From: Caenibius sp964466155
GTDB lineage: Bacteria; Pseudomonadota; Alphaproteobacteria; Sphingomonadales; Sphingomonadaceae
Length of the DNA stretch: 64,000 bases
Assembly: GCA_964466155.1 (NCBI GenBank)
Contig: CAYXMY010000001.1
Coordinates: forward strand, 3,003 to 67,002
Reading direction: 5' to 3'
Positions 1 to 8,198 of this stretch are shown here, piece by piece. The notes under the pieces were generated by a model. The model searched no databases. It was given only the letters and a program-made list of their open reading frames with translations, and was not told where the DNA came from. A program made the position numbers and the translations under genes. Position 1 is the stretch's first letter; every line of letters begins with the position of its first letter.

Positions 1-2
1 AC

Positions 3-140
3 GGCAGCCACGGGGTGCAGGCGTTTGTCGAAACCGATCTGCTCAAGGCCGGCCAGTTGGGCGACGCCATGGTGATCGAACTGGACTATGTCTTCCCCGG
101 TTACGATCAGCACATTCTCTCGGTCGTCGAACTGGGCTGA
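3..140 (+). CDS. C-terminal end of an unidentified gene, cut by the window edge
   Basis: An open frame enters from the left edge and ends at TGA 138-140. It gives about 45 residues (starting GSHGVQAF and ending SVVELG). The piece is too short to assign to a family, and I do not recognise it. The hairpin just downstream fits the end of a transcription unit, which supports this being a real gene end. The rest of the gene lies outside the window. Confidence 0.5.
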   Translation, partial: GSHGVQAFVETDLLKAGQLGDAMVIELDYVFPGYDQHILSVVELG

Positions 141-162
141 CCGCCCCCATCGAGGGCACGCA

Positions 163-197
163 AAAAGGCCCGGCTGCGCAGTGCGGCCGGGCCTTTT
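163..197. terminator. Bidirectional intrinsic terminator
   Basis: A perfect 12-bp inverted repeat, AAAAGGCCCGGC (163-174) and GCCGGGCCTTTT (186-197), with an 11-nt loop. It has a T tract on the right for the plus strand and an A tract on the left that acts as a T tract for the minus strand. It lies between the end of the partial gene and the end of the leftward TonB receptor gene, so it can serve both. Confidence 0.85.
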
Positions 198-260
198 CGT
201 TTTTGCGACTGATAGCGCGGGAAAACGGCGGGATGCTGCCACCCCGCCGCCTTGCTTCGA

Positions 261-2588
261 TCAGAACTTGATCCCGGCCGTGATCCCGTAGGTACGCGGA
301 TCGGGGAAGTAAGCGACCGTCATGTTGCCGAACCCGGCACCGAAATCGATGAAGTTCGTCGGGTTCTTTTCCTTGGTCAGGTTGCGAACCCAGAGCGAAA
401 CTTCCGCCTTCACGTCGCCATGCAGCGGAATACCGCCGACGGCAGCGCGGAGATTGACGAGGGTACGGCCCTTCGACATCGTGTTGTGCGCGTCCTGCTG
501 GCCCGCATATTCCGGCACCAGCGCATAGGGGAAGGTGTAGTACTTGGAGACGTAGTTCAGATCGCCGTTGATCGTGAACTTGCCCCAATCGCCTTCAGCC
601 ACGCGCAGGTCCGCGCCCACCGAAGCGGTGTAGTGCGGCGTGTGCGGGAATGCGCGGTTGTTCGAAACGTCCGGACCGCCTTCGGTTTCGGTGTAGTTCT
701 TGTACTTCGCATCGAGATACGCAAGCGACGCATTGATCGTCAGCGCATCGACCGGACGGATCACGGTTTCCACTTCGAGACCGCGGATACGAGCCTTGGC
801 CGCGTTGCGGACGATGGATGCCGCTGCGCCCTGCGCCGTGAACACGGAAAGCTGGATGTCCTTGTGCTCATCCCAGAACGCCGCAACGTTGAAGATCACC
901 TTGCCGCCGAACAAACGGCTCTTCACGCCGATTTCGTAGCTGTCGACCTTTTCCGGGCGGTAGGGGTTGCACAGTTCGAATGCACCGCTCGGGCAAGCGG
1001 CCGTCGGAGCACGGAAATCCGAGGTTTCGCCGTTGAAGCCACCCGACTTGAAACCACGAGCGAAGCGCGCATAGGTATTCACGTTACGGCTGAACTCATA
1101 GGACAGCGTCGCGGCGGGGCTGAAGTTGTGATACTTCGCATCCGGCACGCTGCCGAAGGGCAGATCGACATAAGTGACCAGCGGCTGGCCATCGGTAGTG
1201 CCAGCAGCGAAGAAGCGGCTGATGTCCTTCTTTTCTTCGGTATAACGCGCACCCAGCGTCAGCTTGAGCGGATCGGTGATCCGAATGTCGGCCTGTGCGT
1301 AAAGCGCCCAAGCCTTGGTGTGCGAGGCATAGTTCGACTGGTACACAGCCGCCCGCGGATCGAGCGGATCGACCGTCGGGCCGTAAGCGCCGAAGAAACG
1401 CTGCGGACCATCGGTGCCAGCCTTTTCCTTGTAATAGAACGCGCCGAGCACGAAGTTGACGCGATCGTCCCACACCTTGCCGGTCGCCTGCAGTTCCTGG
1501 CTGAACGAATGGAACTTCGTATCACGGCCGGTGTAAGCGAGATCGTACTGCGTCCCGTCGAGGTCGATCCGGTCATCCCACTTGAGGTTGCGGTAGGCGG
1601 TGATCGACTTCAGCGTAATCTCGCCCAGTTCCAGCGTACCGGTCAGCGAGTGGCCGTAGGAACGCGAACGCTCATACAGCGGTTCGTCGTTCAGGCTGGC
1701 GGTCGACTGACGCTTGCGGGGCTCGACATAGGCCGCCAGCAAGCCGCTGCCGTTGACGAGCTGACCATAGTCAGGAGTCTGATCGAACTTCGAATAGTCG
1801 AAGCTATAGTCGAAGGTCAGATTGTGGGTCGGCTGGAAGCGGACCTGGACCATTCCGCTCTTGCTGTCGAGGCCACCCACGCGGCCCTGCTTCGGCGGCG
1901 ACAGGAGCGAACCCGGCGTGCCATAAAGCGGATCGTTGGTCAGCTTGACGAACCCGTCGCGCTTCTGGATCTGACCGGAAAGCTTGACGGAGAACGGGCC
2001 GAACGCGGGCAGGTCGAGAACGGCCTTGGCGCGCTTCGCGTCGTAGTTGCCGTAGCTGACTTCGGCCGAACCGCCGAATTCGCCGGAGGGCTTCTTGGTG
2101 ACGAGGTTCACAGCGCCAGCCAGCGCGTTGCGGCCATAAAGCGTACCCTGCGGGCCGCGCAGCACTTCGACGCGTTCGAGATCGGCAACATCGAAGATCG
2201 AGCCCTGTGCCTTGGCGATGTACACGCCGTCGAGGTACAGACCGACCGCCGGTTCCCAGGTAATGGCCGGGTTGATGGTGACCGAGCCGCGGATCGCGAT
2301 CTGCGAAATCGTCTTGTTCGACGGGGCGCGTTCGATCTTCACGTTCGGCGCGATGGTGCCGAGGCTGTCGATCGAGGTGATGCCGCGCGATTCGAGGAAC
2401 TGGCTGGACACAGCCGAAATCGCAATCGGGACATTCTGGATGTTTTCGGCGCGCTTCTGCGCGGTCACGATGATTTCGCCGATGCCTGCGTCAGAGGTAG
2501 GTGCCTCGTCTTGCGCGAATGCCACACCGGGCAAAGCCGCAAACAGGCACGACCCGCAAAGCGCGGTCGAAACGAGAAGCTTCTTCAT
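261..2588 (-). CDS. TonB-dependent outer-membrane receptor (first of two)
   Basis: The product has 775 residues. Residues 1-25 form a signal peptide ending in VAFA. A TonB-box/plug start IIVTAQKR lies near residues 39-46, and the plug motif RGPQGTLYGRNA follows near 150-165. A long beta-barrel part ends in aromatic Phe, as outer-membrane barrels do. The start is set by a strong AGGAGG ribosome site just before the ATG. The family imports large or poorly permeable substrates across the outer membrane using TonB energy. In sphingomonads such receptors accompany catabolic clusters; EdcT of the estrogen cluster is one example. Its place at the border of a steroid-like degradation island suggests uptake of the hydrophobic substrate. 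The substrate itself cannot be read from sequence. Confidence 0.93.
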   Translation of the reverse strand: MKKLLVSTALCGSCLFAALPGVAFAQDEAPTSDAGIGEIIVTAQKRAENIQNVPIAISAVSSQFLESRGITSIDSLGTIAPNVKIERAPSNKTISQIAIRGSVTINPAITWEPAVGLYLDGVYIAKAQGSIFDVADLERVEVLRGPQGTLYGRNALAGAVNLVTKKPSGEFGGSAEVSYGNYDAKRAKAVLDLPAFGPFSVKLSGQIQKRDGFVKLTNDPLYGTPGSLLSPPKQGRVGGLDSKSGMVQVRFQPTHNLTFDYSFDYSKFDQTPDYGQLVNGSGLLAAYVEPRKRQSTASLNDEPLYERSRSYGHSLTGTLELGEITLKSITAYRNLKWDDRIDLDGTQYDLAYTGRDTKFHSFSQELQATGKVWDDRVNFVLGAFYYKEKAGTDGPQRFFGAYGPTVDPLDPRAAVYQSNYASHTKAWALYAQADIRITDPLKLTLGARYTEEKKDISRFFAAGTTDGQPLVTYVDLPFGSVPDAKYHNFSPAATLSYEFSRNVNTYARFARGFKSGGFNGETSDFRAPTAACPSGAFELCNPYRPEKVDSYEIGVKSRLFGGKVIFNVAAFWDEHKDIQLSVFTAQGAAASIVRNAAKARIRGLEVETVIRPVDALTINASLAYLDAKYKNYTETEGGPDVSNNRAFPHTPHYTASVGADLRVAEGDWGKFTINGDLNYVSKYYTFPYALVPEYAGQQDAHNTMSKGRTLVNLRAAVGGIPLHGDVKAEVSLWVRNLTKEKNPTNFIDFGAGFGNMTVAYFPDPRTYGITAGIKF

Positions 2589-2896
2589 TAATTCCTCCTA
2601 TGCGCGGAGTTTGGGGAGAAAAGGGCCGCGCATGTGGCCGGGCCGATGCATACTCGGGTCCTGCTTTGCAAGACCAACCCCGCCTTTGGGTGGGGTATGA
2701 GACACGCTTTGATTACGGATCGTTGCAAAATGGCCACAACCCCGAATACCCACCGGAGGAGCGCTTCGAGCCCTGACTCCGCCCGGTGCATTCAGGAAAA
2801 AAGGGGTGACGGCAACCGCAGAGCAAGGCACGATGACGGCATGTTATCGCAGCGGAACCCATCCACAAAACGCGCATGAACATGAGGGAGAATGGC
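2589..2896. other. 308-bp divergent intergenic region
   Basis: This region lies between the starts of the leftward TonB receptor gene and the rightward acid phosphatase gene, so it must hold two outward promoters. I see the AGGAGG ribosome site of the receptor at the left end and GGGAG (2886-2890) for the phosphatase at the right end. A weak C-rich/G-rich hairpin lies near 2678-2697. I found no convincing -35/-10 pair, operator or RNA element, and the short overlapping open frames here have no support. Confidence 0.5.
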
Positions 2897-3721
2897 ATGA
2901 AGAGAGCTTATCTGGCAGGTGCATTGGTTCTGGCCGGAGCCGGGGCCATCATCGGCGCGGGCAGCGCTGTGGTGGCCGAGCAACCCGCCCAGACGGCCCA
3001 GATGCCGGAAAAATTCAAATTCCCGCCCGGCTATCTCGAACTGAATCAGATGCCGGATAGCGTTGTCCTCGTTCCCCCGGCCCCGGCGAAGGATAGCGCG
3101 ACTTTCGCACGCGATCTGGACGCGTCGCAGCGCGGGCTTGCCTTGCGCGGCACGGCACGCTGGGATCTCGCCACGAAAGATGCCGATCTGTTCACCCCAG
3201 CCGATACCGATGCAATGTCCTGCGCCGCGGGCTTCGCCATCGGGCCGGATACGACCCCCGCCACCAATCGCCTGCTGCGCCGCGCGATGATCGATTTCGG
3301 GGTGTCGACCGGGGCGGCGAAGAAGAAGTATCAGCGCCCGCGCCCGTTCATGGAAAACAACCAGCCGACCTGTACCCCCGCGCACGAGGTCTATCTGCGC
3401 AAGGACGGTTCCTATCCTTCCGGGCATAGCGCCATCGGCTATGGCTGGGGTCTGGTTCTGGCGGAATTGTTACCCGACCGGGCAACCCAGGTGATCGCCC
3501 GTGGGCGCGCCTTTGGCGACAGCCGCCGGGTGTGCAATGTCCACTGGCTGAGCGATATCGAAGAAGGCCGTATCACCGCCAGCGCTGCCTTTGCCCGGCT
3601 GCAATCGGTCCCCGCGTTTCAGGAAGACCTGAAAGCCGCACGCGCCGAAATCGCGGCGGGCAACCTGCCCGCTCCCAAGCGGGATTGCGCGAAAGAAGCC
3701 GAAGCGCTGGCGATGCAATAA
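2897..3721 (+). CDS. Class A non-specific acid phosphatase (PAP2 superfamily)
   Basis: The product has 274 residues and a hydrophobic N-terminus (MKRAYLAGALVLAGAGAIIG), probably a signal peptide, so it acts in the periplasm. All three parts of the PAP2 signature are present: K142-x6-R149-P150, P174-S-G-H177, and S209-R210-x5-H216-x3-D220. The second His is the phosphorylated nucleophile in this family and the first aids leaving-group protonation. Members hydrolyse phosphomonoesters with low specificity. I chose ATG 2897 because GGGAG stands seven bases before it; two upstream ATGs in frame lack such a site. It is divergent from a TonB receptor. A link to the catabolic island is not evident from its sequence. 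Confidence 0.88.
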   Translation: MKRAYLAGALVLAGAGAIIGAGSAVVAEQPAQTAQMPEKFKFPPGYLELNQMPDSVVLVPPAPAKDSATFARDLDASQRGLALRGTARWDLATKDADLFTPADTDAMSCAAGFAIGPDTTPATNRLLRRAMIDFGVSTGAAKKKYQRPRPFMENNQPTCTPAHEVYLRKDGSYPSGHSAIGYGWGLVLAELLPDRATQVIARGRAFGDSRRVCNVHWLSDIEEGRITASAAFARLQSVPAFQEDLKAARAEIAAGNLPAPKRDCAKEAEALAMQ

Positions 3722-3764
3722 GCGCACCGGCGCTGTGGCCGGCAGGGTGCGCCCTGCCGGCCGA

Positions 3765-4733
3765 TCAGGCAAAGTCGGCCAGGAATTCGCGCATCAGGCG
3801 CGTGACATCATCCGATCTTTCCAACTGGATCAGATGCCCGGCCTTGGGCAGCATTTCGATCCGCCGGACATCAGCATGGTGATTGTGAATTTCGCCCAGC
3901 GGGTCCTCCCCGTGCCAGGCTTCGAGGTCGACATCCTGTTCGCTGCCGATGAAGTAATAGGGCGCCTGCGTCTTGTGCCCGCGCCACGGTGCACGCTGAT
4001 GCCAGCGGATATCCATCGCCCGATACCAGTTAAGCCCGCCGGTAAAGCCTGACCGTTCGTAGTCCGCGACAATCGCATCCATTTCCGGCTCGCTCCACCA
4101 GGCCCACGGGAACGGCGGCGCTTCGGGCAAAGCGTCGAGATAAGTCGTGCCGGGCGGATGCTGCCACACGTCGAGGTAATGGTAATCTCCCGATAGGGCA
4201 TAAAACACCCGCGTCAGGAATGCGCGCGGCGCGGCGGCCAGATCGGCGTCGGCCACACCGGGTTCACGGAAATATTCGATGTGGACGAAATGTTCCTTCG
4301 CCCATTCCGCCGCTTCCGCCAGCGGCGTGATATCGGGCCGATCCGGATAATGCGGATTTTCCAGCGCGATGATGCCCCGCACCTTTTCCGGATGCAGATG
4401 CGCCAGATCGAATATCGCGAAAATCCCGAAATCCAGCCCGGCGAACACCGCCTGCTCTTCTCCCAGATGCGTCACCAGCGCGGCAAGATCGCCTGCGGTC
4501 CGATGGCAATCGTAGGCTTCCTTCTCCGCCGGAACCTCCGTCTGCCCCATGCCGCGCATATCGGGCGCGACCACACGCCAGCCCGCTGCGGCCAGCGGGC
4601 CGATCTGCCGGTGCCAGCTATACCAGGTGTGGGGGAAGCCGTGACAGAGGATGAGCAGCGGCCCCTCCCCCTGCTCGACATAATGCATGACGATGCCGTT
4701 GATCGTGGCGGTGTGATGTTCCAGTCCTCTCAT
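3765..4733 (-). CDS. Alpha/beta hydrolase, epoxide hydrolase-like
   Basis: The product has 322 residues with one alpha/beta hydrolase fold. The oxyanion-hole motif HGFP is at 31-34. The nucleophile elbow reads A-G-L-D-F-G with Asp101, and the late catalytic His is about residue 300 (AGHLIQLE). An Asp nucleophile, rather than Ser, marks the epoxide hydrolase/haloalkane or haloacetate dehalogenase branch, which forms a covalent alkyl-enzyme ester. It is therefore not a Ser-type meta-cleavage-product hydrolase such as HsaD. It lies downstream of the second TonB receptor gene with a hairpin between, and may be read through from it. The natural substrate is unknown; an epoxide formed by the P450 or another oxygenase of the island is a guess. 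Confidence 0.8.
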   Translation of the reverse strand: MRGLEHHTATINGIVMHYVEQGEGPLLILCHGFPHTWYSWHRQIGPLAAAGWRVVAPDMRGMGQTEVPAEKEAYDCHRTAGDLAALVTHLGEEQAVFAGLDFGIFAIFDLAHLHPEKVRGIIALENPHYPDRPDITPLAEAAEWAKEHFVHIEYFREPGVADADLAAAPRAFLTRVFYALSGDYHYLDVWQHPPGTTYLDALPEAPPFPWAWWSEPEMDAIVADYERSGFTGGLNWYRAMDIRWHQRAPWRGHKTQAPYYFIGSEQDVDLEAWHGEDPLGEIHNHHADVRRIEMLPKAGHLIQLERSDDVTRLMREFLADFA

Positions 4734-4785
4734 AACCGGGAGAAGTACCAGACACCGCGCACAGGCTCAAACGCCACCGGCAAAC

Positions 4786-4817
4786 TTCCGGCCCGATGGC
4801 GAAACACCGGGCCGGAA
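4786..4817 (-). terminator. Hairpin after the second TonB receptor gene
   Basis: A 10-bp perfect stem, TTCCGGCCCG (4786-4795) with CGGGCCGGAA (4808-4817), lies between the end of the receptor gene at 4835 and the start of the hydrolase gene at 4733. On the minus strand only a short T-poor tail follows, so it may be a weak terminator that reduces expression of the hydrolase gene relative to the receptor. Confidence 0.45.
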
Positions 4818-4834
4818 ACGAAAGCCGATGCGGA

Positions 4835-7132
4835 TCAGAATGAAACCTTGATTTCGCCGCCGATCACGCGCGGTTCGGAATATGGCGCCGTCTGCGAAAT
4901 GTAGCCGCCGGGAGCACCCGGTCCGGTCTGGAGCTGATTGCCGACACCGATCACGAATTCGCGCGCGCGGCGGTTGAACAGGTTGTTCACGAACACGGCG
5001 AACGAAACATTCACATTGTCAATCGGCTGTTCGTAGACGAGGCGTGCGTTGAAGACCTTGCGTGCGTCGCTCTTCCACAGATCGCGCCCCGGAACCAACG
5101 GCCCCGCCACGGCCGAGGTATAGACCCCCGCCTGATACGAGTACGAGGCGAAAGCGGTCAGCTTGCGATTGCCGTCATCCACGATCTGCCAGTCGCCCGA
5201 AACGGTCAGCGCGTTCTTCGGCACGAACGGCATGGTGAAATAGCCCGTCACGTTGTCGCCGACATTCACCGGCGAATAGGGATTGACCGCCGGGTCGAAA
5301 TTGGTGCCAGCAAAGGCCACGATCGATTTCAGCTTCGGATCGAGATAGGCATAGGATGCCCGCAGGTTGACGCCGCGCACCGGACGCACGGCCAGTTCCG
5401 CTTCGATACCTTTGATCGTCGCCCGCCCGGCGTTGACCGTGGCGACTTTCGTGAGATCGATCGGATCGGCGGTGAAATCGATCTGCATATCCTTGAACTT
5501 GTTGTAGAAGGCTGAAAGGTTGAAAGTCAGCTTGCGGTCGAAGAATTGCGATTTCAGGCCGACTTCCCATGCCTCCACCTTTTCCGGCCCGAAAGTTTGG
5601 GCGAAATCCAGTGCGCCTTCAGCCGAACCGCCCGCCTTGTAGGCTTTCGAGTAGCGGACATAGGTCATCAGGTCCGGCGTCCATTGCATGGCGAGGTTTA
5701 CCGACGGGCTGAAATTATGGAATTTCTGGCGGTTACGCGTGTTGTTTTCGATGAGCATATCGAAATACCACTGGGAGCGCGAAGCGGTGCGTTTGTCTTC
5801 GGTATAACGCGCACCCAGCGTCAGCTTGAGGCGATTGTCAAGAATCGGCGGGGTGATAGTGGCCTGCATGTAGGCCGCCTTCGAAATCGACTTGGCGTGA
5901 ATGTCCTTGAAAGTCTGGGCGTATCCGCCCGGCTGGATGATCGCCCCGACAATATCCTGCTCGGAAAAGTGCGAGCCCTTCTCGCGGAAATAATACAGGC
6001 CGCCGGTGTATTCGATCAGATCGCCGATCGAACCGATCAGTTGGAATTCCTGCGTGTATTGCTTGGCGCGATACTGATGCTCCTGCGCCACGGTGTAATC
6101 GCCGCCGGGGAAGGGATAGGATTGCGCCACCCCATAGTTCACGAACTGATGGGAATCCGATTTGCGGTAACCCGACAGCGAACGGATGGTGAGCGTATCC
6201 GATACATCCCATGCCACCGTCAGTTGATGATCGGTGAAGTGCGACTTGCTCCAGCGCATGGCGAGATCGGTGTAGGTGTGGTTCTTGTCCGCCGTGTACC
6301 CGGGCACGACACCGACGAGATCGGGGTTGATATAGTATGGCGGAGTGGAGAGCACCCGGCCCCGGTCGAACGCGTAATCGACGGTCAGTGTATCGGTCGG
6401 GGTCCAGCGCGCGGCCACGCGGCCGGCAAGCTGGCCAGCGGCCTGATAATTGCGCCCACCGCTGTTCTTCACATATCCATCGTTATGGGAATAGAGCAGC
6501 GTGCCCTTGATCGCCAGATTGCCGAACGAAGGCAGGTCGAGATTGACCAGACCGCGCACATAATTGCGGCTGCCATATGTGACGCTCGCATCGCCGCCCC
6601 ATTCGCCCGTCGGCTTGGACGAGATGATGTTGATCGCGCCACCCGTAGTGTTGCGGCCATAGAGCGTACCCTGCGGGCCGCGCAGAACTTCGATACGTTC
6701 CGGATCGCCAAGATCGAGCAAGGCCGCTTGCGGCCGCGAAATGTAGAAGCCATCGACATAGAGACCGACACCGCCATCCTTGGTGATCTGGCCCGCATCG
6801 GCCGCACCCTGGCCGCGCATGTTCAGCGAAACGGTATCCGAAGAGTTCGGATAAGCGGTGATGTTGAGGCTGGGAACCGCCTGTGCGATCCCGCGAAGGT
6901 CCGTGGTGCCATGACTGGCAAGATCGGCACCGCTGGCCGCCGTGATCGCCAGCGGAACATTCTGCAGCTTTTCTTCGCGCCGCTGCGCGGTGACGACGAT
7001 TTCACCGCTATCCGCCACGTTGGCGGGTGCGGCAGTCTGAGCGGATGCGGCTACCGGGGTAACGATGCACGCCGCGCCCATGCTGGCAATCAGCGCCAGA
7101 CCGGAACATGTATGAAGCGTCCGAAAGTTCAT
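4835..7132 (-). CDS. TonB-dependent outer-membrane receptor (second of two)
   Basis: The product has 765 residues: a signal peptide to about residue 31, a TonB-box-like EIVVTAQRR at 44-52, a plug with RGPQGTLYGRNTTGGA, then a beta-barrel ending in VSF. A strong AAGGAGGAGG ribosome site precedes the ATG. Architecture and length match the first receptor, but outside the plug the sequences differ, so these are paralogues rather than a recent duplication. It lies just downstream of the ring-cleavage/oxidoreductase operon on the same strand. This fits a role in taking up the compound, or an intermediate, that the operon degrades. The substrate is unknown. Confidence 0.93.
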   Translation of the reverse strand: MNFRTLHTCSGLALIASMGAACIVTPVAASAQTAAPANVADSGEIVVTAQRREEKLQNVPLAITAASGADLASHGTTDLRGIAQAVPSLNITAYPNSSDTVSLNMRGQGAADAGQITKDGGVGLYVDGFYISRPQAALLDLGDPERIEVLRGPQGTLYGRNTTGGAINIISSKPTGEWGGDASVTYGSRNYVRGLVNLDLPSFGNLAIKGTLLYSHNDGYVKNSGGRNYQAAGQLAGRVAARWTPTDTLTVDYAFDRGRVLSTPPYYINPDLVGVVPGYTADKNHTYTDLAMRWSKSHFTDHQLTVAWDVSDTLTIRSLSGYRKSDSHQFVNYGVAQSYPFPGGDYTVAQEHQYRAKQYTQEFQLIGSIGDLIEYTGGLYYFREKGSHFSEQDIVGAIIQPGGYAQTFKDIHAKSISKAAYMQATITPPILDNRLKLTLGARYTEDKRTASRSQWYFDMLIENNTRNRQKFHNFSPSVNLAMQWTPDLMTYVRYSKAYKAGGSAEGALDFAQTFGPEKVEAWEVGLKSQFFDRKLTFNLSAFYNKFKDMQIDFTADPIDLTKVATVNAGRATIKGIEAELAVRPVRGVNLRASYAYLDPKLKSIVAFAGTNFDPAVNPYSPVNVGDNVTGYFTMPFVPKNALTVSGDWQIVDDGNRKLTAFASYSYQAGVYTSAVAGPLVPGRDLWKSDARKVFNARLVYEQPIDNVNVSFAVFVNNLFNRRAREFVIGVGNQLQTGPGAPGGYISQTAPYSEPRVIGGEIKVSF

Positions 7133-7162
7133 GATACCTCCTCCTTGAAATTATGTATGTTT

Positions 7163-7171
7163 TTCTATGCA
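7163..7171 (-). promoter_or_regulatory. Possible half-site upstream of the second TonB receptor gene
   Basis: The minus strand reads TGCATAGAA, one base different from the TGCGTAGAA found at 28899, 43012 and 47894, and in the same orientation relative to the downstream gene (about 31 bases before the ATG). No matching right half is seen 18 bases further on. It may be a degenerate binding site, a -10-like box, or chance. Confidence 0.25.
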
Positions 7172-7221
7172 ATGCGGGGCTGCGCCCAGGTGGCAGACCC
7201 GTAATTCAGTCGTTCGCACGG

Positions 7222-7677
7222 TCAGTCGAGAGCAGGCGGATGCCATGCTTCCATAGGGAAATCCGGATGACCCAATTCGCAGCTGCATGGCCAGGATAAC
7301 AGGATCGCCATGGTGGAAAGTGTTTCCTCCCCCGCCTTGCATTGCAGATCGAGCCAGACCCATTCCGCCCCAGGCAAACCCGTTTCCCGCCGCGAGACGG
7401 TGCCCGAATAGGTCACTTCCATTCCGGGGCAGATCGGACGGCGCATTTTGAGCCGCCAGCGCGCAATCCACGCATCCGTCCCGGCCCACTTCATCGCATA
7501 GGCGTGGAACCATCCGGTCTGTGTGGGCGCGTTCATGATGATGTCGGGCAGCTTCATGCCCTGCGCATAAGCGATATCGTGGTGCTGCGGTTGCCAGTCA
7601 CGGCTGGCCGCCGCGCCTATCGCGATATCGCGTGCGGACACGATGCGGGTGAGCGAAGGCAAGGCGTCGTCGCTCAT
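7222..7677 (-). CDS. MaoC-like enoyl-CoA hydratase subunit with catalytic motif
   Basis: The product has 151 residues with a single hot-dog fold. Near the N-terminus the sequence DWQPQHHD matches the MaoC/R-hydratase catalytic pattern D-x-N-P-x-H-x-D, with Asp and His two turns apart. The ATG lies inside the stop codon of the preceding gene (ATGA overlap), so the two are translationally coupled. In steroid side-chain degradation, a MaoC domain carrying the Asp/His pair (ChsH1) works with a second hot-dog subunit without it (ChsH2). This gene and its upstream neighbour have the same division. The expected reaction is hydration of an alpha,beta-unsaturated CoA thioester made by the acyl-CoA dehydrogenase of the operon. 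Confidence 0.75.
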   Translation of the reverse strand: MSDDALPSLTRIVSARDIAIGAAASRDWQPQHHDIAYAQGMKLPDIIMNAPTQTGWFHAYAMKWAGTDAWIARWRLKMRRPICPGMEVTYSGTVSRRETGLPGAEWVWLDLQCKAGEETLSTMAILLSWPCSCELGHPDFPMEAWHPPALD

Positions 7678-8177
7678 GCCGAACCTTCCGCGCCATATCC
7701 GAAGAAGCGCAGCGTCTCCGCCCCGAACAGCATGCCATCCTCGGCGCAACGGTATTCCACGCGGATGGTCCAATAGCGCCCTGCCCCCAAGCGCGTGGTG
7801 CACGGCTCACCAAGGTCCACCAGAATCTGTTCGCTGCGCACTCTCACGCCGGGGCGGATCGGTGCAGCAACTTCGCTTTCCATCTCCGCCACGATGGCCC
7901 GCGGCAGGCCAAGCCTGTCCTTGATGAGGAAATGCAGCGCCAGCCCGCTCGTACCCGCATCGCCATCGGGATGCCACATCACCGGGCGGTTCCACGCCGA
8001 AAGCAGCGCGGGCGGCGCGATCATGTCGGCCGGATCGTCCACCCAGTAAGCGGGCGTGCCGTCCTTCACGGCGGCGGCGAACAGGCGGATCGCGCCCGCT
8101 TCCACCGCGCCGTCGCTCACTTGCGCAAACTGCGGCTTGCCCATCAATGCGGCCAGATCGTCCGGTATGCCGGTCAT
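7674..8177 (-). CDS. FAS1-like/MaoC N-terminal-type hot-dog protein, hydratase partner
   Basis: The product has 167 residues. Features such as NRPVMWHPDGDAG and the C-terminal pattern RYWTIRVEYR resemble the non-catalytic N-terminal hot-dog domain of eukaryote-like dehydratases (MaoC_dehydrat_N/FAS1-like). No D-x4-H hydratase motif is visible. It is coupled to the following MaoC gene by a 4-nt overlap, so the two probably form a heteromeric hydratase. AGGAGG lies ahead of the chosen ATG. It could alternatively bind CoA esters as a separate thioesterase-like protein, but the pairing makes that less likely. Confidence 0.68.
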   Translation of the reverse strand: MTGIPDDLAALMGKPQFAQVSDGAVEAGAIRLFAAAVKDGTPAYWVDDPADMIAPPALLSAWNRPVMWHPDGDAGTSGLALHFLIKDRLGLPRAIVAEMESEVAAPIRPGVRVRSEQILVDLGEPCTTRLGAGRYWTIRVEYRCAEDGMLFGAETLRFFGYGAEGSA

Positions 8178-8198
8178 CGCCCCATGCCCCCCTCCTGC

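Noticed and set aside
252..2591. Long open frame on the plus strand opposite the first TonB receptor gene (779 residues)
   Set aside because: It is a high-GC shadow: composition is Arg/Ala/Val-rich without domain logic, there is no ribosome site, and the minus-strand receptor is complete with signal peptide and plug motifs.
2678..2697. C-rich/G-rich hairpin in the gap between the TonB receptor and phosphatase genes as a terminator
   Set aside because: It contains a G-T pair, lacks a T tract, and lies between two divergent starts where no terminator is needed.
3765..4733. The alpha/beta hydrolase as the missing HsaD meta-cleavage hydrolase
   Set aside because: The nucleophile elbow carries Asp101, not Ser, so C-C bond hydrolase chemistry of the HsaD type is not expected.
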